Shown: in pieces, positions 1 to 9,528 of the stretch | How positions within the stretch are numbered: position 1 is the stretch's first letter | Layout: every line of letters begins with the position of its first letter | Assembly (NCBI RefSeq): GCF_009828835.1 | Contig: NZ_WTTB01000001.1 | Span: 310,001 to 374,000 of the forward strand | Length of the DNA: 64,000 nucleotides | Direction: 5' to 3' | From: Erysipelothrix urinaevulpis | GTDB lineage: Bacteria; Bacillota_I; Bacilli_A; Erysipelotrichales; Erysipelotrichaceae | Notes under the pieces: model-generated | What the model was told of the DNA's origin: nothing | Database searches by the model: none | What the model saw: the letters and a program-made list of their open reading frames with translations, nothing else | Made by a program: the position numbers and the translations under genes

Positions 1-1
1 T

Positions 2-391
2 GGGCTCTCACTTCAACAAAACCAAGTTGTTGCTGAGGTTTCGACATCAAATCCAGACTTGCTAATAGCAGAAGCCTATATAAATGCACACGACATTTCA
101 AGAGTTGACATAATGCAAGATGTTAAGGTTGCAATGAACGGTGTTAATTCAACAAAATACGGGACTCTACAAGGAACATTGGTTGAAATTGATTCAGGAA
201 CAATTACTCAAGAAACACCAGAAGGCAACTTACTATTGTATAAAGCCAAAGTAGCACTCAATGAAACAGAATTAAAAAACAAAGATGAGGTGATAAAAGC
301 CATTCCCTCGATGCCGATTGAAGCAAGAATTATTTACGAAAAAGAAAGTTATTTCGACTGGCTTTTGGAGAAACTAAACTTTCAAAATTGA
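2..391 (+). CDS. HlyD-like bacteriocin/ABC secretion accessory protein, C-terminal part
   Basis: An open frame runs in from the left edge (codons counted from base 2) to a TGA at 389-391, giving about 129 residues of a protein whose start lies outside the window. The visible part has the alternating beta-strand character of a periplasmic-adaptor type protein (VVAEVSTSNPDLLIAEAYIN, VKVAMNGVNS, GTLQGTLVEIDSGTI) and ends in a short basic/hydrophobic tail. This fits the accessory membrane-fusion subunit that partners an ABC exporter of bacteriocins or peptides. Family membership is inferred from pattern only. The exporter ATPase would be expected upstream, outside the window. Confidence 0.5.
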   Translation, partial: GLSLQQNQVVAEVSTSNPDLLIAEAYINAHDISRVDIMQDVKVAMNGVNSTKYGTLQGTLVEIDSGTITQETPEGNLLLYKAKVALNETELKNKDEVIKAIPSMPIEARIIYEKESYFDWLLEKLNFQN

Positions 392-446
392 TATTGTAAA
401 AAAAATGCATGACATAACAACTTTCACAAAAGAAACCCTTTACATT

Positions 447-464
447 ATAACATTATAATGTTAT
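447..464. promoter_or_regulatory. Perfect 18-bp palindrome, likely operator of the amino-sugar-acid operon
   Basis: ATAACATTATAATGTTAT is identical to its reverse complement. It lies 24 bp before the EIIC start and contains or overlaps -10-like sequences (TATAAC 446-451 with TTTCAC 422-427 at 18 bp spacing, or TATAAT 454-459). A dimeric repressor bound here would block the promoter. No regulator gene adjoins the operon. Confidence 0.6.
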
Positions 465-487
465 CTTTTAGGTAAGGAGGAGAAGAT

Positions 488-1783
488 ATGGAAGCTTTTA
501 TGTCTTACTTAGAAATGAAGTTAATGCCTGCAGCGATGAAAATTAGTAGTCAAAGGCACATGCAAGCAATAAGATCGGGGATTATTGCAACCTTGCCTTT
601 AACGATTGTGGGATCGTTTTTTACAGTTCTTTTAAATCTACCTGTTGATAGTTTGGCGGCGATGATTGAACCTTATCGTGCGGTTTTAGATATTCCGTTT
701 AGGTATACGGTTGGATTAATGAGTTTGTATTGTACATTTACCATTGCGCAACATCTTGCGAATACTTATAAAATTGATTCAACGTCAGCTGGATTATTAG
801 CTGTTCTTGCTTTTTTAATTAGTACAGTTGTTCCAACACGCGTTATCGATCCTGTGGAAGGTGTTATTGGTGCAGGTCGATTCATTAATCTAGGTGCACT
901 TGGTTCATCGTCTCTTTTTGCAGCGATTGTTACCTCGATTGCTGCTGTTGAGATTTTGAAATTTATGAAAGAAAAGAATTGGACCATTAAAATGCCTGAA
1001 GGTGTTCCACCAGAAGTTGCGAACTCTTTTGCAGCATTGTTACCAACTGCAGTCGTGATCTTTATTTTTGTTGGTTTACGCTATGGTTTAAATTTTGATA
1101 TCAATGGATTCTTATCAATGTTACTCATGCCACTCAAAGGATTACTCACTGGAAATAGTTTACTTGGTGGATTATTGACGGTTTTCTTAATTGTTATGTT
1201 CTGGGTAATGGGGATTCATGGACCTGCGATTTTAGGACCCATTATTCGTCCATTTTGGGATATGTCAATTGCTGAAAATATGGAAGCATTTGCAGCAGGT
1301 GTTCCAGCCGATCAAATGCCTAATATCTTTACTGAACAATTTATTCAATGGTTTGCTTGGATTGGTGGTTCAGGAGGAACGCTTGCACTTGTTGTGATGT
1401 TTATGTTCTCAAAATCTAAGTTTTTAAAGAAACTTGGTCGATTATCGTTTGTTCCTGGTTTATTTAATATCAATGAACCGATTATATTTGGTGCTCCAAT
1501 TGTAATGAATCCTATCCTAGCAATTCCTTTCATCATTGCACCAATGGTGATGACAACCATTGCCTATATAGCATTGAAGTTAGGAATCATTCCTATGATG
1601 GTTGCTCGATTACCATTTACAGTACTCGCACCAATCGCCGCTTGGATGAGTACAGATTGGACAGTTATGGCAGGTGTAATTGTATTGGTTAACTTTGTTG
1701 TATCGTTCTTGATTTATTATCCATTCTTTAAAGTGTTTGAAAGACAACAGTTAGAAAAGGAAAAAGAAATTCAAGGGGCATAA
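488..1783 (+). CDS. PTS EIIC permease, lactose/cellobiose family
   Basis: A 431-residue polytopic membrane protein, the sugar-translocating subunit of a phosphoenolpyruvate-dependent phosphotransferase system. It shows the family's N-terminal amphipathic segment, many hydrophobic helices, and the signature FNINEPIIFGAPIVMNP near residue 326. Length is normal for a stand-alone EIIC. A strong AAGGAGG lies 8-14 bases before the ATG. No EIIA or EIIB gene follows, so phosphoryl transfer must come from elsewhere. Downstream genes for a keto-sugar-acid pathway suggest the cargo is a sugar acid or amino-sugar acid rather than cellobiose; that is context inference. Confidence 0.88.
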   Translation: MEAFMSYLEMKLMPAAMKISSQRHMQAIRSGIIATLPLTIVGSFFTVLLNLPVDSLAAMIEPYRAVLDIPFRYTVGLMSLYCTFTIAQHLANTYKIDSTSAGLLAVLAFLISTVVPTRVIDPVEGVIGAGRFINLGALGSSSLFAAIVTSIAAVEILKFMKEKNWTIKMPEGVPPEVANSFAALLPTAVVIFIFVGLRYGLNFDINGFLSMLLMPLKGLLTGNSLLGGLLTVFLIVMFWVMGIHGPAILGPIIRPFWDMSIAENMEAFAAGVPADQMPNIFTEQFIQWFAWIGGSGGTLALVVMFMFSKSKFLKKLGRLSFVPGLFNINEPIIFGAPIVMNPILAIPFIIAPMVMTTIAYIALKLGIIPMMVARLPFTVLAPIAAWMSTDWTVMAGVIVLVNFVVSFLIYYPFFKVFERQQLEKEKEIQGA

Positions 1784-1794
1784 CGCCCCTTTTT
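1773..1794 (+). terminator. Hairpin with T-run at the end of the EIIC gene
   Basis: AAGGGGC / GCCCCTT with a 5-base loop followed by T residues overlaps the EIIC stop codon. It may reduce read-through into the kinase gene, as an intra-operon partial terminator or mRNA stabiliser, because the next gene begins only 31 bp after the stop. Confidence 0.6.
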
Positions 1795-1814
1795 AGACAT
1801 GAGGAGGTCAATGT

Positions 1815-2783
1815 ATGAAAGTATTAGCTTTTGGTGAAGTTATGCTCCGGTTGGAAGTGCTGGATCATGATTTACTCCAACAGTCCAATCAATTTAAATA
1901 TTCATTTGTTGGGACAGGTTTAAATGTTTTAAGTGGTTTATCCTCTTTTGGCATTGAGACAACACTCCTAACAGCATTACCTGACAATAATTTAGGAAAA
2001 GCTGCACTGGAAACAATACAAAAAGTGGGAATTGATAGTCGTCTAATTAAGACTTATGGCGAGCATATGGGATCTTATATTTTGGAAAAGGGCCATGGCT
2101 TTCGTCCAAGTGAAGTTACGTATTTAGATCGAAGTTTAAGTAGTTTTAATACGAGGAAATTAACTGTTTTAGAAATTGAAGAAGCATTACAAGGAGTTTG
2201 TGCGGTTCATCTTTGTGGCATTGCATTAACGACATCAAATACGAGCCGTGAAAATTGTTTAAGGATGATTGAAGTTGCGGATAAACAAGATATCACCATC
2301 ATATTTGATTGTAATGTTCGTCCCTCACTTGTTAAAAAACAAGAAATTAAGAACAATTATGAACAGGTACTGAATTATGCTGACATCGTTTTTGGCTCAA
2401 GATATGATGCAAAAAACTTTTTAGAATTAGATTGTGATGATGAAAAATTGCTCAAAGCATTTATTGAAAAATATGAGATCGAATTATTTTTGGGGACTCA
2501 TAAAAACAATCATGATTATCAAGGATTTATCATGAGTCAAGATGAGTATGTCTTAAGTTCGATTTATGATATACAAGATGTTTTGGATCCTGTTGGAACA
2601 GGTGATGCCTATGCTGCTCGCGCGATTGCGGGAATCTTGAGGGAAGAAAGCCTACAAAGGATTGTGGATAGAGCAAGTATGAGTGGTGTTTTGAGTCACT
2701 CTATACAAGGTGATAAGTGTCTTGTGACAGAAAAGATGATTGAACAAGGTTTATCATCGAACGGTTCGAAAATTATTCGTTAA
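1815..2783 (+). CDS. kdgK: PfkB-family sugar kinase, 2-keto-3-deoxygluconate kinase-like
   Basis: A 322-residue ribokinase-fold protein that would phosphorylate a keto-sugar acid (typically KDG to KDPG) with ATP in the cytoplasm. The N-terminus FGEVMLRLEV and the C-terminal anion-hole/catalytic-base motif DPVGTGDAYAAR (near residues 258-269; catalytic Asp in GTGD) are typical of the KdgK branch. GAGGAGG precedes the start. It is followed by an aldolase that would cleave the product (4982-5725), which supports the KDG assignment. Substrate specificity cannot be read from the sequence. Confidence 0.82.
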   Translation: MKVLAFGEVMLRLEVLDHDLLQQSNQFKYSFVGTGLNVLSGLSSFGIETTLLTALPDNNLGKAALETIQKVGIDSRLIKTYGEHMGSYILEKGHGFRPSEVTYLDRSLSSFNTRKLTVLEIEEALQGVCAVHLCGIALTTSNTSRENCLRMIEVADKQDITIIFDCNVRPSLVKKQEIKNNYEQVLNYADIVFGSRYDAKNFLELDCDDEKLLKAFIEKYEIELFLGTHKNNHDYQGFIMSQDEYVLSSIYDIQDVLDPVGTGDAYAARAIAGILREESLQRIVDRASMSGVLSHSIQGDKCLVTEKMIEQGLSSNGSKIIR

Positions 2784-2809
2784 ATGGCTAGAATGGATGT
2801 GAAGTATCA

Positions 2810-3913
2810 ATGAATAAAATAATACGAAATGCAAGACTCCTCAATAATAAAAGAATTGATATTATTTATAATGATGAGCAAATTATTAAACTTGGAAATA
2901 ACTTAGAGTGCCAATCCTGTGAAGAAGTAATTTTACCCCCAAATAGCTATCTCTCAGCGGGTTGGATTGATATGCATACTCATTGTTTTGAAGGCTTTGA
3001 TCTTTATGAAGCAAATGCTGATACAATTGGTATTCGAACAGGTGTTACAACAATTGTGGATGCGGGAACAACAGGGTTTAATCATATAGATCAATTCTAC
3101 AACGATACACTAACAAGTAAAACGCGTGTATATGCCTTTATAAATATTTCTGAATTAGGTATTGAAAGACAAAATGAGTTAAGCGATATGAATTTTGTTA
3201 ACAAAGAATCGGTGATTAAAAAAATCAATCAATATCCAGAATTTATTGTGGGAATTAAAGCGCGTATGAGTCAAAGTGTTGTTGGTGAAAATGATGTGGA
3301 ACCACTTAAAATTGCGAAAAAAGCTGGTCGCAGTCTCAACAAACCTGTGATGGTCCATATTGGATCAAACCCTCCCAAGCTCAAGGATATCGTGACTTTA
3401 CTAGAAAAAGATGACATTATAACTCATGTTTATAATGGTAAAGCGAATGGAATACTAGATAACGATAATAAGGTTCTTGATTTCATGTGGAAAGCAAAAA
3501 ATGACGGTATTATTCTTGATTTAGGGCATGGCACAGATAGCTTTAATTTTGAAGTTGGTGAACAAGCAATCGCTCAATCATTCACACTGGATACAATCTC
3601 GACTGATATTTATTCACGTAACATGGAGAAAGGTCCGGTTTATGATTTAGCGACAACCATGAATAAAATGCTATTCCTAGGATATGAAAAAGAAAGAGTG
3701 CTTGCAATGGTAACCACCAAGCCTGCGCAAGTATTGAATCTAAAGCATCAAGGTGACCTTGAAGTTGGTAATTATCCAGACTTTACGATCTTTAAATATC
3801 ATGAAATTAACCAATCGTTGTTTGACTCTAATGGTAATGAACGAAAGCAATGTCAAGGATTTGAGACACTTGGCTGTATTGTGAAAGGAGAGTACTATGG
3901 AACTCAAAAATAA
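2810..3913 (+). CDS. Amidohydrolase/deacetylase, EF_0837/AHA_3915 family
   Basis: A 367-residue metal-dependent amidohydrolase of the dihydroorotase-like superfamily. Metal ligands are visible: DMHTHCF near residues 54-60, a candidate carboxylated Lys in VGIKARM (about 150), His in MVHIGSN and THVYNGKANG, and the Asp in STDIYSR. This family is usually found beside a DgaE-type lyase and a KDGP aldolase, as here, and presumably removes an acyl group from the substrate before deamination. Its stop lies 17 bp inside the next gene, indicating translational coupling. The ribosome binding site is weak. The exact substrate is unknown. Confidence 0.82.
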   Translation: MNKIIRNARLLNNKRIDIIYNDEQIIKLGNNLECQSCEEVILPPNSYLSAGWIDMHTHCFEGFDLYEANADTIGIRTGVTTIVDAGTTGFNHIDQFYNDTLTSKTRVYAFINISELGIERQNELSDMNFVNKESVIKKINQYPEFIVGIKARMSQSVVGENDVEPLKIAKKAGRSLNKPVMVHIGSNPPKLKDIVTLLEKDDIITHVYNGKANGILDNDNKVLDFMWKAKNDGIILDLGHGTDSFNFEVGEQAIAQSFTLDTISTDIYSRNMEKGPVYDLATTMNKMLFLGYEKERVLAMVTTKPAQVLNLKHQGDLEVGNYPDFTIFKYHEINQSLFDSNGNERKQCQGFETLGCIVKGEYYGTQK

Positions 3914-4997
3914 TTTAAGTCGAATTATTAATGCGTCAGGAAAGATGACGGTTCTTGGCGGATCTGTTTTATCAGAAAGGGCGGCTCAAGCTCTTAAAGA
4001 AGGAAGTCAAACGTTTTATTTAATGGAGGAATTGCTAAAGGAATCAAGTCAGTTCCTTGCTAAGAGAATTGGTGTTGAAGCAGCCCACATCGTTTCAAGT
4101 GCTTCTTCTGGAATTGCTCAAAGTGTTGGTGCAGCTATTGCCCAAGATAATCGTCAATTTATTATGAATGTTTATAGTGATAAGATTATAAAAAATGAGA
4201 TTGTTATCGCCAAAGGTCATATTGTAAATTATGGAACAAGCATCGAGGTTCCCATTCGTATGGGTGGTGGGAAAATTGTGGAAGCAGGGTATGCAAATGA
4301 ATGTTCAATTGATGATTATGCCCAAATGATTAACAAAAATACAGCTGCAATCCTTTATGTTGTTTCTCATCATGCTGTTCAAAAATCAATGGCAAGTGTC
4401 AATGATGTCATTGAACTAGCTCATCATCATCAAATTCCCATTATCATTGATGCCGCAGCAGAAGGTAACTTAAAGATGTATGCTCACAAGGGCGCTGATG
4501 CAGTTATTTATAGTGGAACCAAAGCAATTGAAGGACCAACTAGTGGTTTAATTGTTGGAAAAAAAGATTTTATAGAATTCATCCGACTTCAAGGATTAGG
4601 AATTGGGCGTGTCATGAAGGTAGGTAAAGAAGCACTGTTTTCACTGACGAATGCGATTGATGAATACTTAGACAAAGAACCAGAAAGTATCGAAAGTCAA
4701 AAAAACAGACTCCAAACATTCAATCAATATTTTGAAGGCAGTGAGTATGTAGCGTGTAAAATTGTCCAAGATGGTGCTGGTCGACCAATATTTAGATCTG
4801 AATTAACATTTACTCCAGCCGCATTAGCACGTTCAATCGTGACGCAAATGCAAACCGGAAACAATAAAATTTATACTCGTGATTATCGACAAAATGAAGG
4901 AATTATAGAAATCGATATTCGAGATGTGAATGACGATGAGTTAAAAGAAATATATAAACGAATTGATAAGGAGATTCAAGAATGCATAAAAGTGTAA
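3897..4997 (+). CDS. dgaE: DgaE-family PLP-dependent ammonia lyase (SelA-like fold)
   Basis: A 366-residue fold-type I PLP enzyme. The probable PLP lysine is in IYSGTKAIEGPTSG (about residue 208) and the cofactor Asp in IIIDAAAEG. Members resemble selenocysteine synthase SelA but act as D-glucosaminate-6-phosphate ammonia lyase (DgaE), giving 2-keto-3-deoxygluconate-6-phosphate and ammonia. AAGGAGA sits before the start. It overlaps both neighbours (17 bp and 16 bp), so the three proteins are translationally coupled. The operon context with a KDPG-type aldolase strongly supports this role over tRNA modification. Confidence 0.83.
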   Translation: MELKNNLSRIINASGKMTVLGGSVLSERAAQALKEGSQTFYLMEELLKESSQFLAKRIGVEAAHIVSSASSGIAQSVGAAIAQDNRQFIMNVYSDKIIKNEIVIAKGHIVNYGTSIEVPIRMGGGKIVEAGYANECSIDDYAQMINKNTAAILYVVSHHAVQKSMASVNDVIELAHHHQIPIIIDAAAEGNLKMYAHKGADAVIYSGTKAIEGPTSGLIVGKKDFIEFIRLQGLGIGRVMKVGKEALFSLTNAIDEYLDKEPESIESQKNRLQTFNQYFEGSEYVACKIVQDGAGRPIFRSELTFTPAALARSIVTQMQTGNNKIYTRDYRQNEGIIEIDIRDVNDDELKEIYKRIDKEIQECIKV

Positions 4998-5725
4998 AGT
5001 TTTTAAATGATAAGATTTGTTTAAATGTCTTATCTCATGATAAAGAAAATGCAAAAGAAATATATGAAGTCACCCAAGGTCATGTTCTCATTGGGATGTT
5101 ATCAAAAAACTACGAAACAAATGAACAAGCAATTACAGCTATGAGTGATTTATCTGTTAATATTAATGGAGCGTTATCAATTGGACTTGGTGCAGGTGAT
5201 CCAAAACAATGGAAAATGGTCGCGGAACTCGCAGGAGAACTCCAAGCTCCTCATGTCAATCAAATCTGCACAGCAACAGGATTTACTAGAGCTAGATTAG
5301 GCCAAGACGAAACGATTGTTAATGCACTTGTTGGTCCAACTGGACGTCCAGGCTATGTTAACATGGCAACTGGTTACTTGAGTCAAGAAAAAGTGGCAAC
5401 AGAGGTTCCTATTGAAACAGCAATTGCAATGTTAAAAGAGATGGGGGCAAGTTCAGTAAAGTTCTTTCCTATGAACGGATTAGAAACGATTGAAGAATAT
5501 AAAGCAGTGTGTGAAGCATGTGCACAAGAAAACTTTATGATTGAACCTACAGGCGGAATCACACTAGACAACTTCAAAGAAATTATTAAAATCGCAATCG
5601 ATGCAAAGGTTCCAAAAGTTATTCCACATGTCTATTCATCAATTATTGATAAAGAAACAGGATTAACTCGAATTGAAGATGTCAAAAAACTTTATGAAGT
5701 CATGAAAGAAGTCTCAAAAGCCTAG
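4982..5725 (+). CDS. dgaF: KDGP aldolase, DgaF family
   Basis: A 247-residue TIM-barrel aldolase that would split 2-keto-3-deoxygluconate-6-phosphate into pyruvate and glyceraldehyde-3-phosphate. Visible elements are GPTGRPGYVNMATGYL, the likely Schiff-base lysine in SSVKFFPMNG (about residue 159) and EPTGGITLDN. It is longer than classical Eda and matches the DgaF/EF_0839-like family. It is the last gene of the operon; AGGAGATTC precedes the ATG inside the end of dgaE. It completes the path from acylated amino-sugar acid to glycolytic intermediates. Confidence 0.83.
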   Translation: MHKSVKFLNDKICLNVLSHDKENAKEIYEVTQGHVLIGMLSKNYETNEQAITAMSDLSVNINGALSIGLGAGDPKQWKMVAELAGELQAPHVNQICTATGFTRARLGQDETIVNALVGPTGRPGYVNMATGYLSQEKVATEVPIETAIAMLKEMGASSVKFFPMNGLETIEEYKAVCEACAQENFMIEPTGGITLDNFKEIIKIAIDAKVPKVIPHVYSSIIDKETGLTRIEDVKKLYEVMKEVSKA

Positions 5726-5759
5726 AGTTTTTCTATGGGTTTTGATAAATGTAATGTAT

Positions 5760-5787
5760 AGAGGCCATTTATTTGAATGGTCTTTTT
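5760..5787 (+). terminator. Terminator of the amino-sugar-acid operon
   Basis: AGAGGCCAT / ATGGTCTTT (with G-U pairs), loop TTATTTGA, then a T-run, 34 bp after the aldolase stop. Confidence 0.65.
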
Positions 5788-6053
5788 ATATTCTCATAAT
5801 ATGAAAAAAACAGTAAATGCAAAGCTTATCAACATTCTATTTTTAGAATTTTTATTTTAATAGTATGAAAAGCCAACACAAAAAATGACTCAATAGATAT
5901 AAAAATTGAGTTTTTTTACATTCAAAATCACCATAAAAACTTTTTATATCAATAGTTTTTATGACTACTTGTGAAAAAGTGATGTTTTTGCACCACTGTT
6001 TAAGCCTTAAAACGAACGTCATAAAAAACATTTATATCTAAAAACAGGTTGTA
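5788..6053. other. A+T-rich spacer with a second hairpin/T-run
   Basis: No credible coding frame. At 5889-5917 CTCAAT / ATTGAG (10-base loop) is followed by seven T, a weak terminator-like structure. Since an operon terminator already exists at 5760-5787, a short untranslated RNA ending at 5917 is possible, but no convincing promoter was seen for it. Confidence 0.35.
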
Positions 6054-6083
6054 TTGGGAAAAAAGTCTAATCAATTCTATAAT
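6054..6083 (+). promoter_or_regulatory. Promoter of the pyruvate dehydrogenase operon
   Basis: TTGGGA (6054-6059), 18 bp spacer, perfect TATAAT (6078-6083). Transcription would start near 6090, leaving a leader of about 90 nt before pdhA. Confidence 0.6.
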
Positions 6084-6094
6084 GAAGTCAAGAA

Positions 6095-6109
6095 GTGATA
6101 GCGCTATCA
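6095..6109 (+). promoter_or_regulatory. cre-like palindrome downstream of the PDH promoter
   Basis: GTGATAGCGCTATCA contains a perfect 14-bp palindrome (6096-6109) and fits the CcpA consensus TGNAANCGNWNNCW except for one A. It lies just after the expected start point, where a bound LacI/CcpA-type protein would block elongation. It could instead be the operator of a dedicated LacI-type repressor. Confidence 0.55.
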
Positions 6110-6180
6110 TTCTTTGATTTATCAAGGTTTATGCAATTTGTATAAGAAAGATATGTCTAAAAAGACGGAAAGGACAAACA

Positions 6181-7278
6181 ATGGCAAAAGTAATAGATTA
6201 CAAGAAAATTCTGAAGGACTCTAACAAGGAGCCGAAGTTATTCCAAATTATGGATGAAACAGGAAAAATCGTTAATAAAGACTATATGCCTGAATTAACA
6301 GATGAGCAATTGGTTGAAATGATGGAGATCATGGTATGGGGACGTGAGTATAACGAACGAGTGAGTATCTTGAGTCGTCAAGGATTGGTAGGTAACTTGC
6401 CTCCAACCGAAGGACAAGAAGCAGCTCAGTTAATTTCTCAATATGCATTAGAGAATGGTGACTGGTTATTACCAACATATCGTGATGTTCCACCATTGAT
6501 TCGTCATGGTATTGATACACGTCAAGCGATGAGTTGGTACAACGGACACACTGATGGCTTCCGTTATGATAAGTCAATTAAAGCTTTCCCACCTCAAGTT
6601 CTAATTGGGGCACAAATTATTCAAGCAGCAGGTGTTGGGCTTGGCTTGAAGAAAAACGGTAAGAAAAATGTTGCAATGACATATATTGGTGATGGAGGTA
6701 CATCACAAGGGGATTTCTACGAAGGAATTAACTTTGCAGGAGTCTATGATGCACCAGTTATCTTTATTGCACAAAATAATGGATTTGGTATCTCAGTACC
6801 ACGTAGTTTCCAAACTCGTGCAGCAACACTTTCACAAAAAGGAGTGGGTGTAGGAATTGCTCATTTATTTGTTGATGGAATGGATCCATTTGCAGTTTAT
6901 GCAGCAACGCGTGCAGCACGTGACTATGCAGTTGCAGGAAATGGTCCTGTATTATTAGAATTCTTAACATTCCGTTATGGACCTCATACATTGAGTGATG
7001 ACCCACGTCGTTACCGTGAAAATGAATTAGTCGAAGAATGGAAACCAAAAGATCAATTAATCAGAATGAGAAATTTCTTAACTGAAAAAGGTCTATGGGA
7101 TGAAGAAAAGGAAGACGCAATCATTGAAGCAGCTCAAGAAGAAGTTAAGGTTGCTTTAGAAGAATCACGTGCACTTCCACCACAAAAAGTTTCAAATTAC
7201 TTAAAAGATTTGTTTGAAGAAATGCCACCGGCAATCGAAGAACAATACAATATTTACTTAGAAAAGGAGAATAAATAA
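6181..7278 (+). CDS. pdhA: Pyruvate dehydrogenase E1 component, alpha subunit
   Basis: A 365-residue thiamine-diphosphate-binding alpha subunit of the heterotetrameric E1. The ThDP motif runs from [13 protein letters not shown] (about residue 170) to AQNN (about 200). The phosphorylation-loop-like region [18 protein letters not shown] is present. The N-terminal part ([15 protein letters not shown]) and overall pattern are those of Bacillus-type PdhA rather than branched-chain dehydrogenases. The stop overlaps the pdhB start as TAATG. With pdhB it decarboxylates pyruvate and acylates the E2 lipoyl group. Confidence 0.93.
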   Translation: MAKVIDYKKILKDSNKEPKLFQIMDETGKIVNKDYMPELTDEQLVEMMEIMVWGREYNERVSILSRQGLVGNLPPTEGQEAAQLISQYALENGDWLLPTYRDVPPLIRHGIDTRQAMSWYNGHTDGFRYDKSIKAFPPQVLIGAQIIQAAGVGLGLKKNGKKNVAMTYIGDGGTSQGDFYEGINFAGVYDAPVIFIAQNNGFGISVPRSFQTRAATLSQKGVGVGIAHLFVDGMDPFAVYAATRAARDYAVAGNGPVLLEFLTFRYGPHTLSDDPRRYRENELVEEWKPKDQLIRMRNFLTEKGLWDEEKEDAIIEAAQEEVKVALEESRALPPQKVSNYLKDLFEEMPPAIEEQYNIYLEKENK

Positions 7279-8258
7279 TGGCTGTTAAAAACATGGTAGA
7301 AGCGATCACAGATGCATTAGATGTGATGCTAGCAGACGATGAAAAAGTTTTAATTTTCGGAGAAGACGTTGGTAAAAACGGTGGTGTTTTCCGTGCAACT
7401 GATGGCTTACAACAAAAACATGGAGAAGACCGTGTCTTTGATACACCATTAGCAGAATCAGGAATCTTGGGATTGTCAATTGGTCTTGCAGCGGAAGGTT
7501 TTAGACCGATGCCAGAAATTCAATTCTTAGGTTTTATTACTGAAGCAATTGATTCATTGGCTAACCATATGGCTCGTATTCGTTTCCGTACAGGTGGAAA
7601 CATTGTAGCACCAATTGTAGTTCGTGCACCTTATGGTGGTGGCGTTCAAACACCAGAAGTTCACTCAGATAGTTATGAGGGAATGATTGCGCAATACCCA
7701 GGTATTCGTGTTGTTATTCCATCAAACCCTTATGATGCCAAAGGATTACTCATTTCATCAATTCGTAGTAATGATCCAGTGTTATTCTTAGAACACTTAA
7801 AACTATATCGTGGCGAACGTGTTGAAGTACCTGAAGGTATCTATGAAGTTCCTTTAGATAAAGCAAATGTTGTTGTTGAAGGAACTGACGTTACCATTAT
7901 CAGTTACGGACAAATGGTAGTAGAAGCACGTAAAGCAGCAGAAGCTTTAGAAAAAGAAGGTCATAGTGTTGAAGTCTTAGACTTACGTACCATTGCACCG
8001 CTTGATATTCCAACAATTGGAGAATCAGTCTCTAAGACAGGTCGTGTTTTAGTTGTTCAAGAAGCACAACGAACAGCTGGAGTGGCAAGTCATGTTATGT
8101 CAGAAGTCAGTGAAAGATTTTTCTTAGATCTTGAAGCACCGGTAAGTCGTGTAACGGCACCTGACTCAGTGTACCCATTCCCACAACTTGAAAGTACATG
8201 GTTACCAAATGCAACAGATATCGCTGATGCAGCACGTACATTAATTGAAGATTATTAG
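7278..8258 (+). CDS. pdhB: Pyruvate dehydrogenase E1 component, beta subunit
   Basis: A 326-residue transketolase-like beta subunit. It has the conserved start [20 protein letters not shown], the DTPLAESGI segment, and a C-terminal transketolase domain ([22 protein letters not shown]). AAAAGGAG precedes the ATG. It is translationally coupled to pdhA and only 8 bp separate it from pdhC. It forms the alpha2beta2 E1 tetramer with PdhA. Confidence 0.93.
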   Translation: MAVKNMVEAITDALDVMLADDEKVLIFGEDVGKNGGVFRATDGLQQKHGEDRVFDTPLAESGILGLSIGLAAEGFRPMPEIQFLGFITEAIDSLANHMARIRFRTGGNIVAPIVVRAPYGGGVQTPEVHSDSYEGMIAQYPGIRVVIPSNPYDAKGLLISSIRSNDPVLFLEHLKLYRGERVEVPEGIYEVPLDKANVVVEGTDVTIISYGQMVVEARKAAEALEKEGHSVEVLDLRTIAPLDIPTIGESVSKTGRVLVVQEAQRTAGVASHVMSEVSERFFLDLEAPVSRVTAPDSVYPFPQLESTWLPNATDIADAARTLIEDY

Positions 8259-8266
8259 GAGGAAAT

Positions 8267-9526
8267 ATGAACTTTAAATTTAATTTACCAGACTTAGGAG
8301 AAGGAATCACAGAAAGTGAAATCTTGATGTGGCATGTCAAAGAAGGTGACACAGTTAGCAACGATGAACCTTTATTCGAAGTCCAAAATGATAAAACAAC
8401 AATCGAGGTACCATCCCCTGTAAAAGGAACAATTAAAAGCATCTTAGTCGATGCAGGAGTTGTTGCGAAAGTAGGAGAAACACTTTTAGAAATTGAAGTC
8501 GAAGCTGGTGATATGCCAGAAGGCGAAGAAACAGAAACAGCGAAAGAAGTTGTTGAAGAAAAAGTTGAAGAAAAACCAACAACTGCACCTGTTAAACAAG
8601 GAAAAGCTCGTGCAATTCCTTCAGTTAGAAAATATGCACGAGAAAAAAATGTTGATATCAGTGCAGTAACACCAACAGGTAAAAACAATACTGTTACAAA
8701 AGAAGATATCGACACATTCTTACAAGGTGGAACAACACAAGAAGTTGAAGAAACTGTCGCAAGTGCTCCAGTTCAACAAGCTGCACCAGCGCCAGCACCC
8801 GTTAAGATTGATGCTCAAGGATTACGCCGTGAGAAAATGAGTCCAATGCGTCGTGCAACGATGAATGCAATGGTTCAATCAACATCAACAATTCCACGTG
8901 TTACAGTGTTCACAAAAATCAATGTTTCAAAACTTGTGGAACACCGTGATGAGTACAAATTCTATGCAAAAGAACAAGGTGTTAAGTTAACATATACTGC
9001 ATACTTTGTAAAAGCAGCAGTGACAATGTTGAAAAAATACCCAATCTTTAACTCAATGGTTGATACAACTACAGACGAAATTGTCTATCGTGATCAAATT
9101 AACATTGGTGTCGCAACAAACACAGAACAAGGTTTATATGTACCAAACATTAAAGATGCAGATAAGAAAAACTTATTCGAAATTTCACAAGAAATTGAAG
9201 AAAATGCTCGTCTTGCTCGTGAAGGAAAATTACCAATGGATAGCATGAGAAACGGTTCATTCACAATCACAAACGTGGGTGGAATGTCCGCTGATGGTGT
9301 TTATTCAACACCAATCATCAATGCACCTGAAGTTGGAATTTTAGGAACAGCTCGTATTGAAATGGATACTTATGTAACCAAAGATATGACTGTTGAAATT
9401 GCTCCATTCATGAAATTATCATTTACCTTTGACCATAGAATCATTGATGGTGTCGAAGCTCAGGAAGCCTTAGACCACATGAAGAAAGTATTGAGCGATC
9501 CAAACAAGCTCGTGTTGGAGGGATAG
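8267..9526 (+). CDS. pdhC: Dihydrolipoamide acetyltransferase E2 with one lipoyl domain
   Basis: 419 residues. One N-terminal biotinyl/lipoyl domain (about 1-80, lipoylated Lys in QNDKTTIEV near 43), an acidic E/V-rich linker, a peripheral-subunit-binding domain (about 118-155, [17 protein letters not shown]), an Ala/Pro-rich linker, then the acyltransferase domain (about 185-415) with the catalytic motif DHRIIDG near 389. It forms the core of the complex and passes the acetyl group to CoA. AGGAGG lies before the start. A single lipoyl domain is the common arrangement in low-GC bacteria. Confidence 0.93.
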   Translation: MNFKFNLPDLGEGITESEILMWHVKEGDTVSNDEPLFEVQNDKTTIEVPSPVKGTIKSILVDAGVVAKVGETLLEIEVEAGDMPEGEETETAKEVVEEKVEEKPTTAPVKQGKARAIPSVRKYAREKNVDISAVTPTGKNNTVTKEDIDTFLQGGTTQEVEETVASAPVQQAAPAPAPVKIDAQGLRREKMSPMRRATMNAMVQSTSTIPRVTVFTKINVSKLVEHRDEYKFYAKEQGVKLTYTAYFVKAAVTMLKKYPIFNSMVDTTTDEIVYRDQINIGVATNTEQGLYVPNIKDADKKNLFEISQEIEENARLAREGKLPMDSMRNGSFTITNVGGMSADGVYSTPIINAPEVGILGTARIEMDTYVTKDMTVEIAPFMKLSFTFDHRIIDGVEAQEALDHMKKVLSDPNKLVLEG

Positions 9527-9528
9527 AA

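Noticed and set aside
8107-8715. 202-codon minus-strand open frame opposite pdhB/pdhC
   Set aside because: Antisense shadow of strongly supported pdh genes, with low-complexity Ser/Thr/Val translation and no ribosome binding site.
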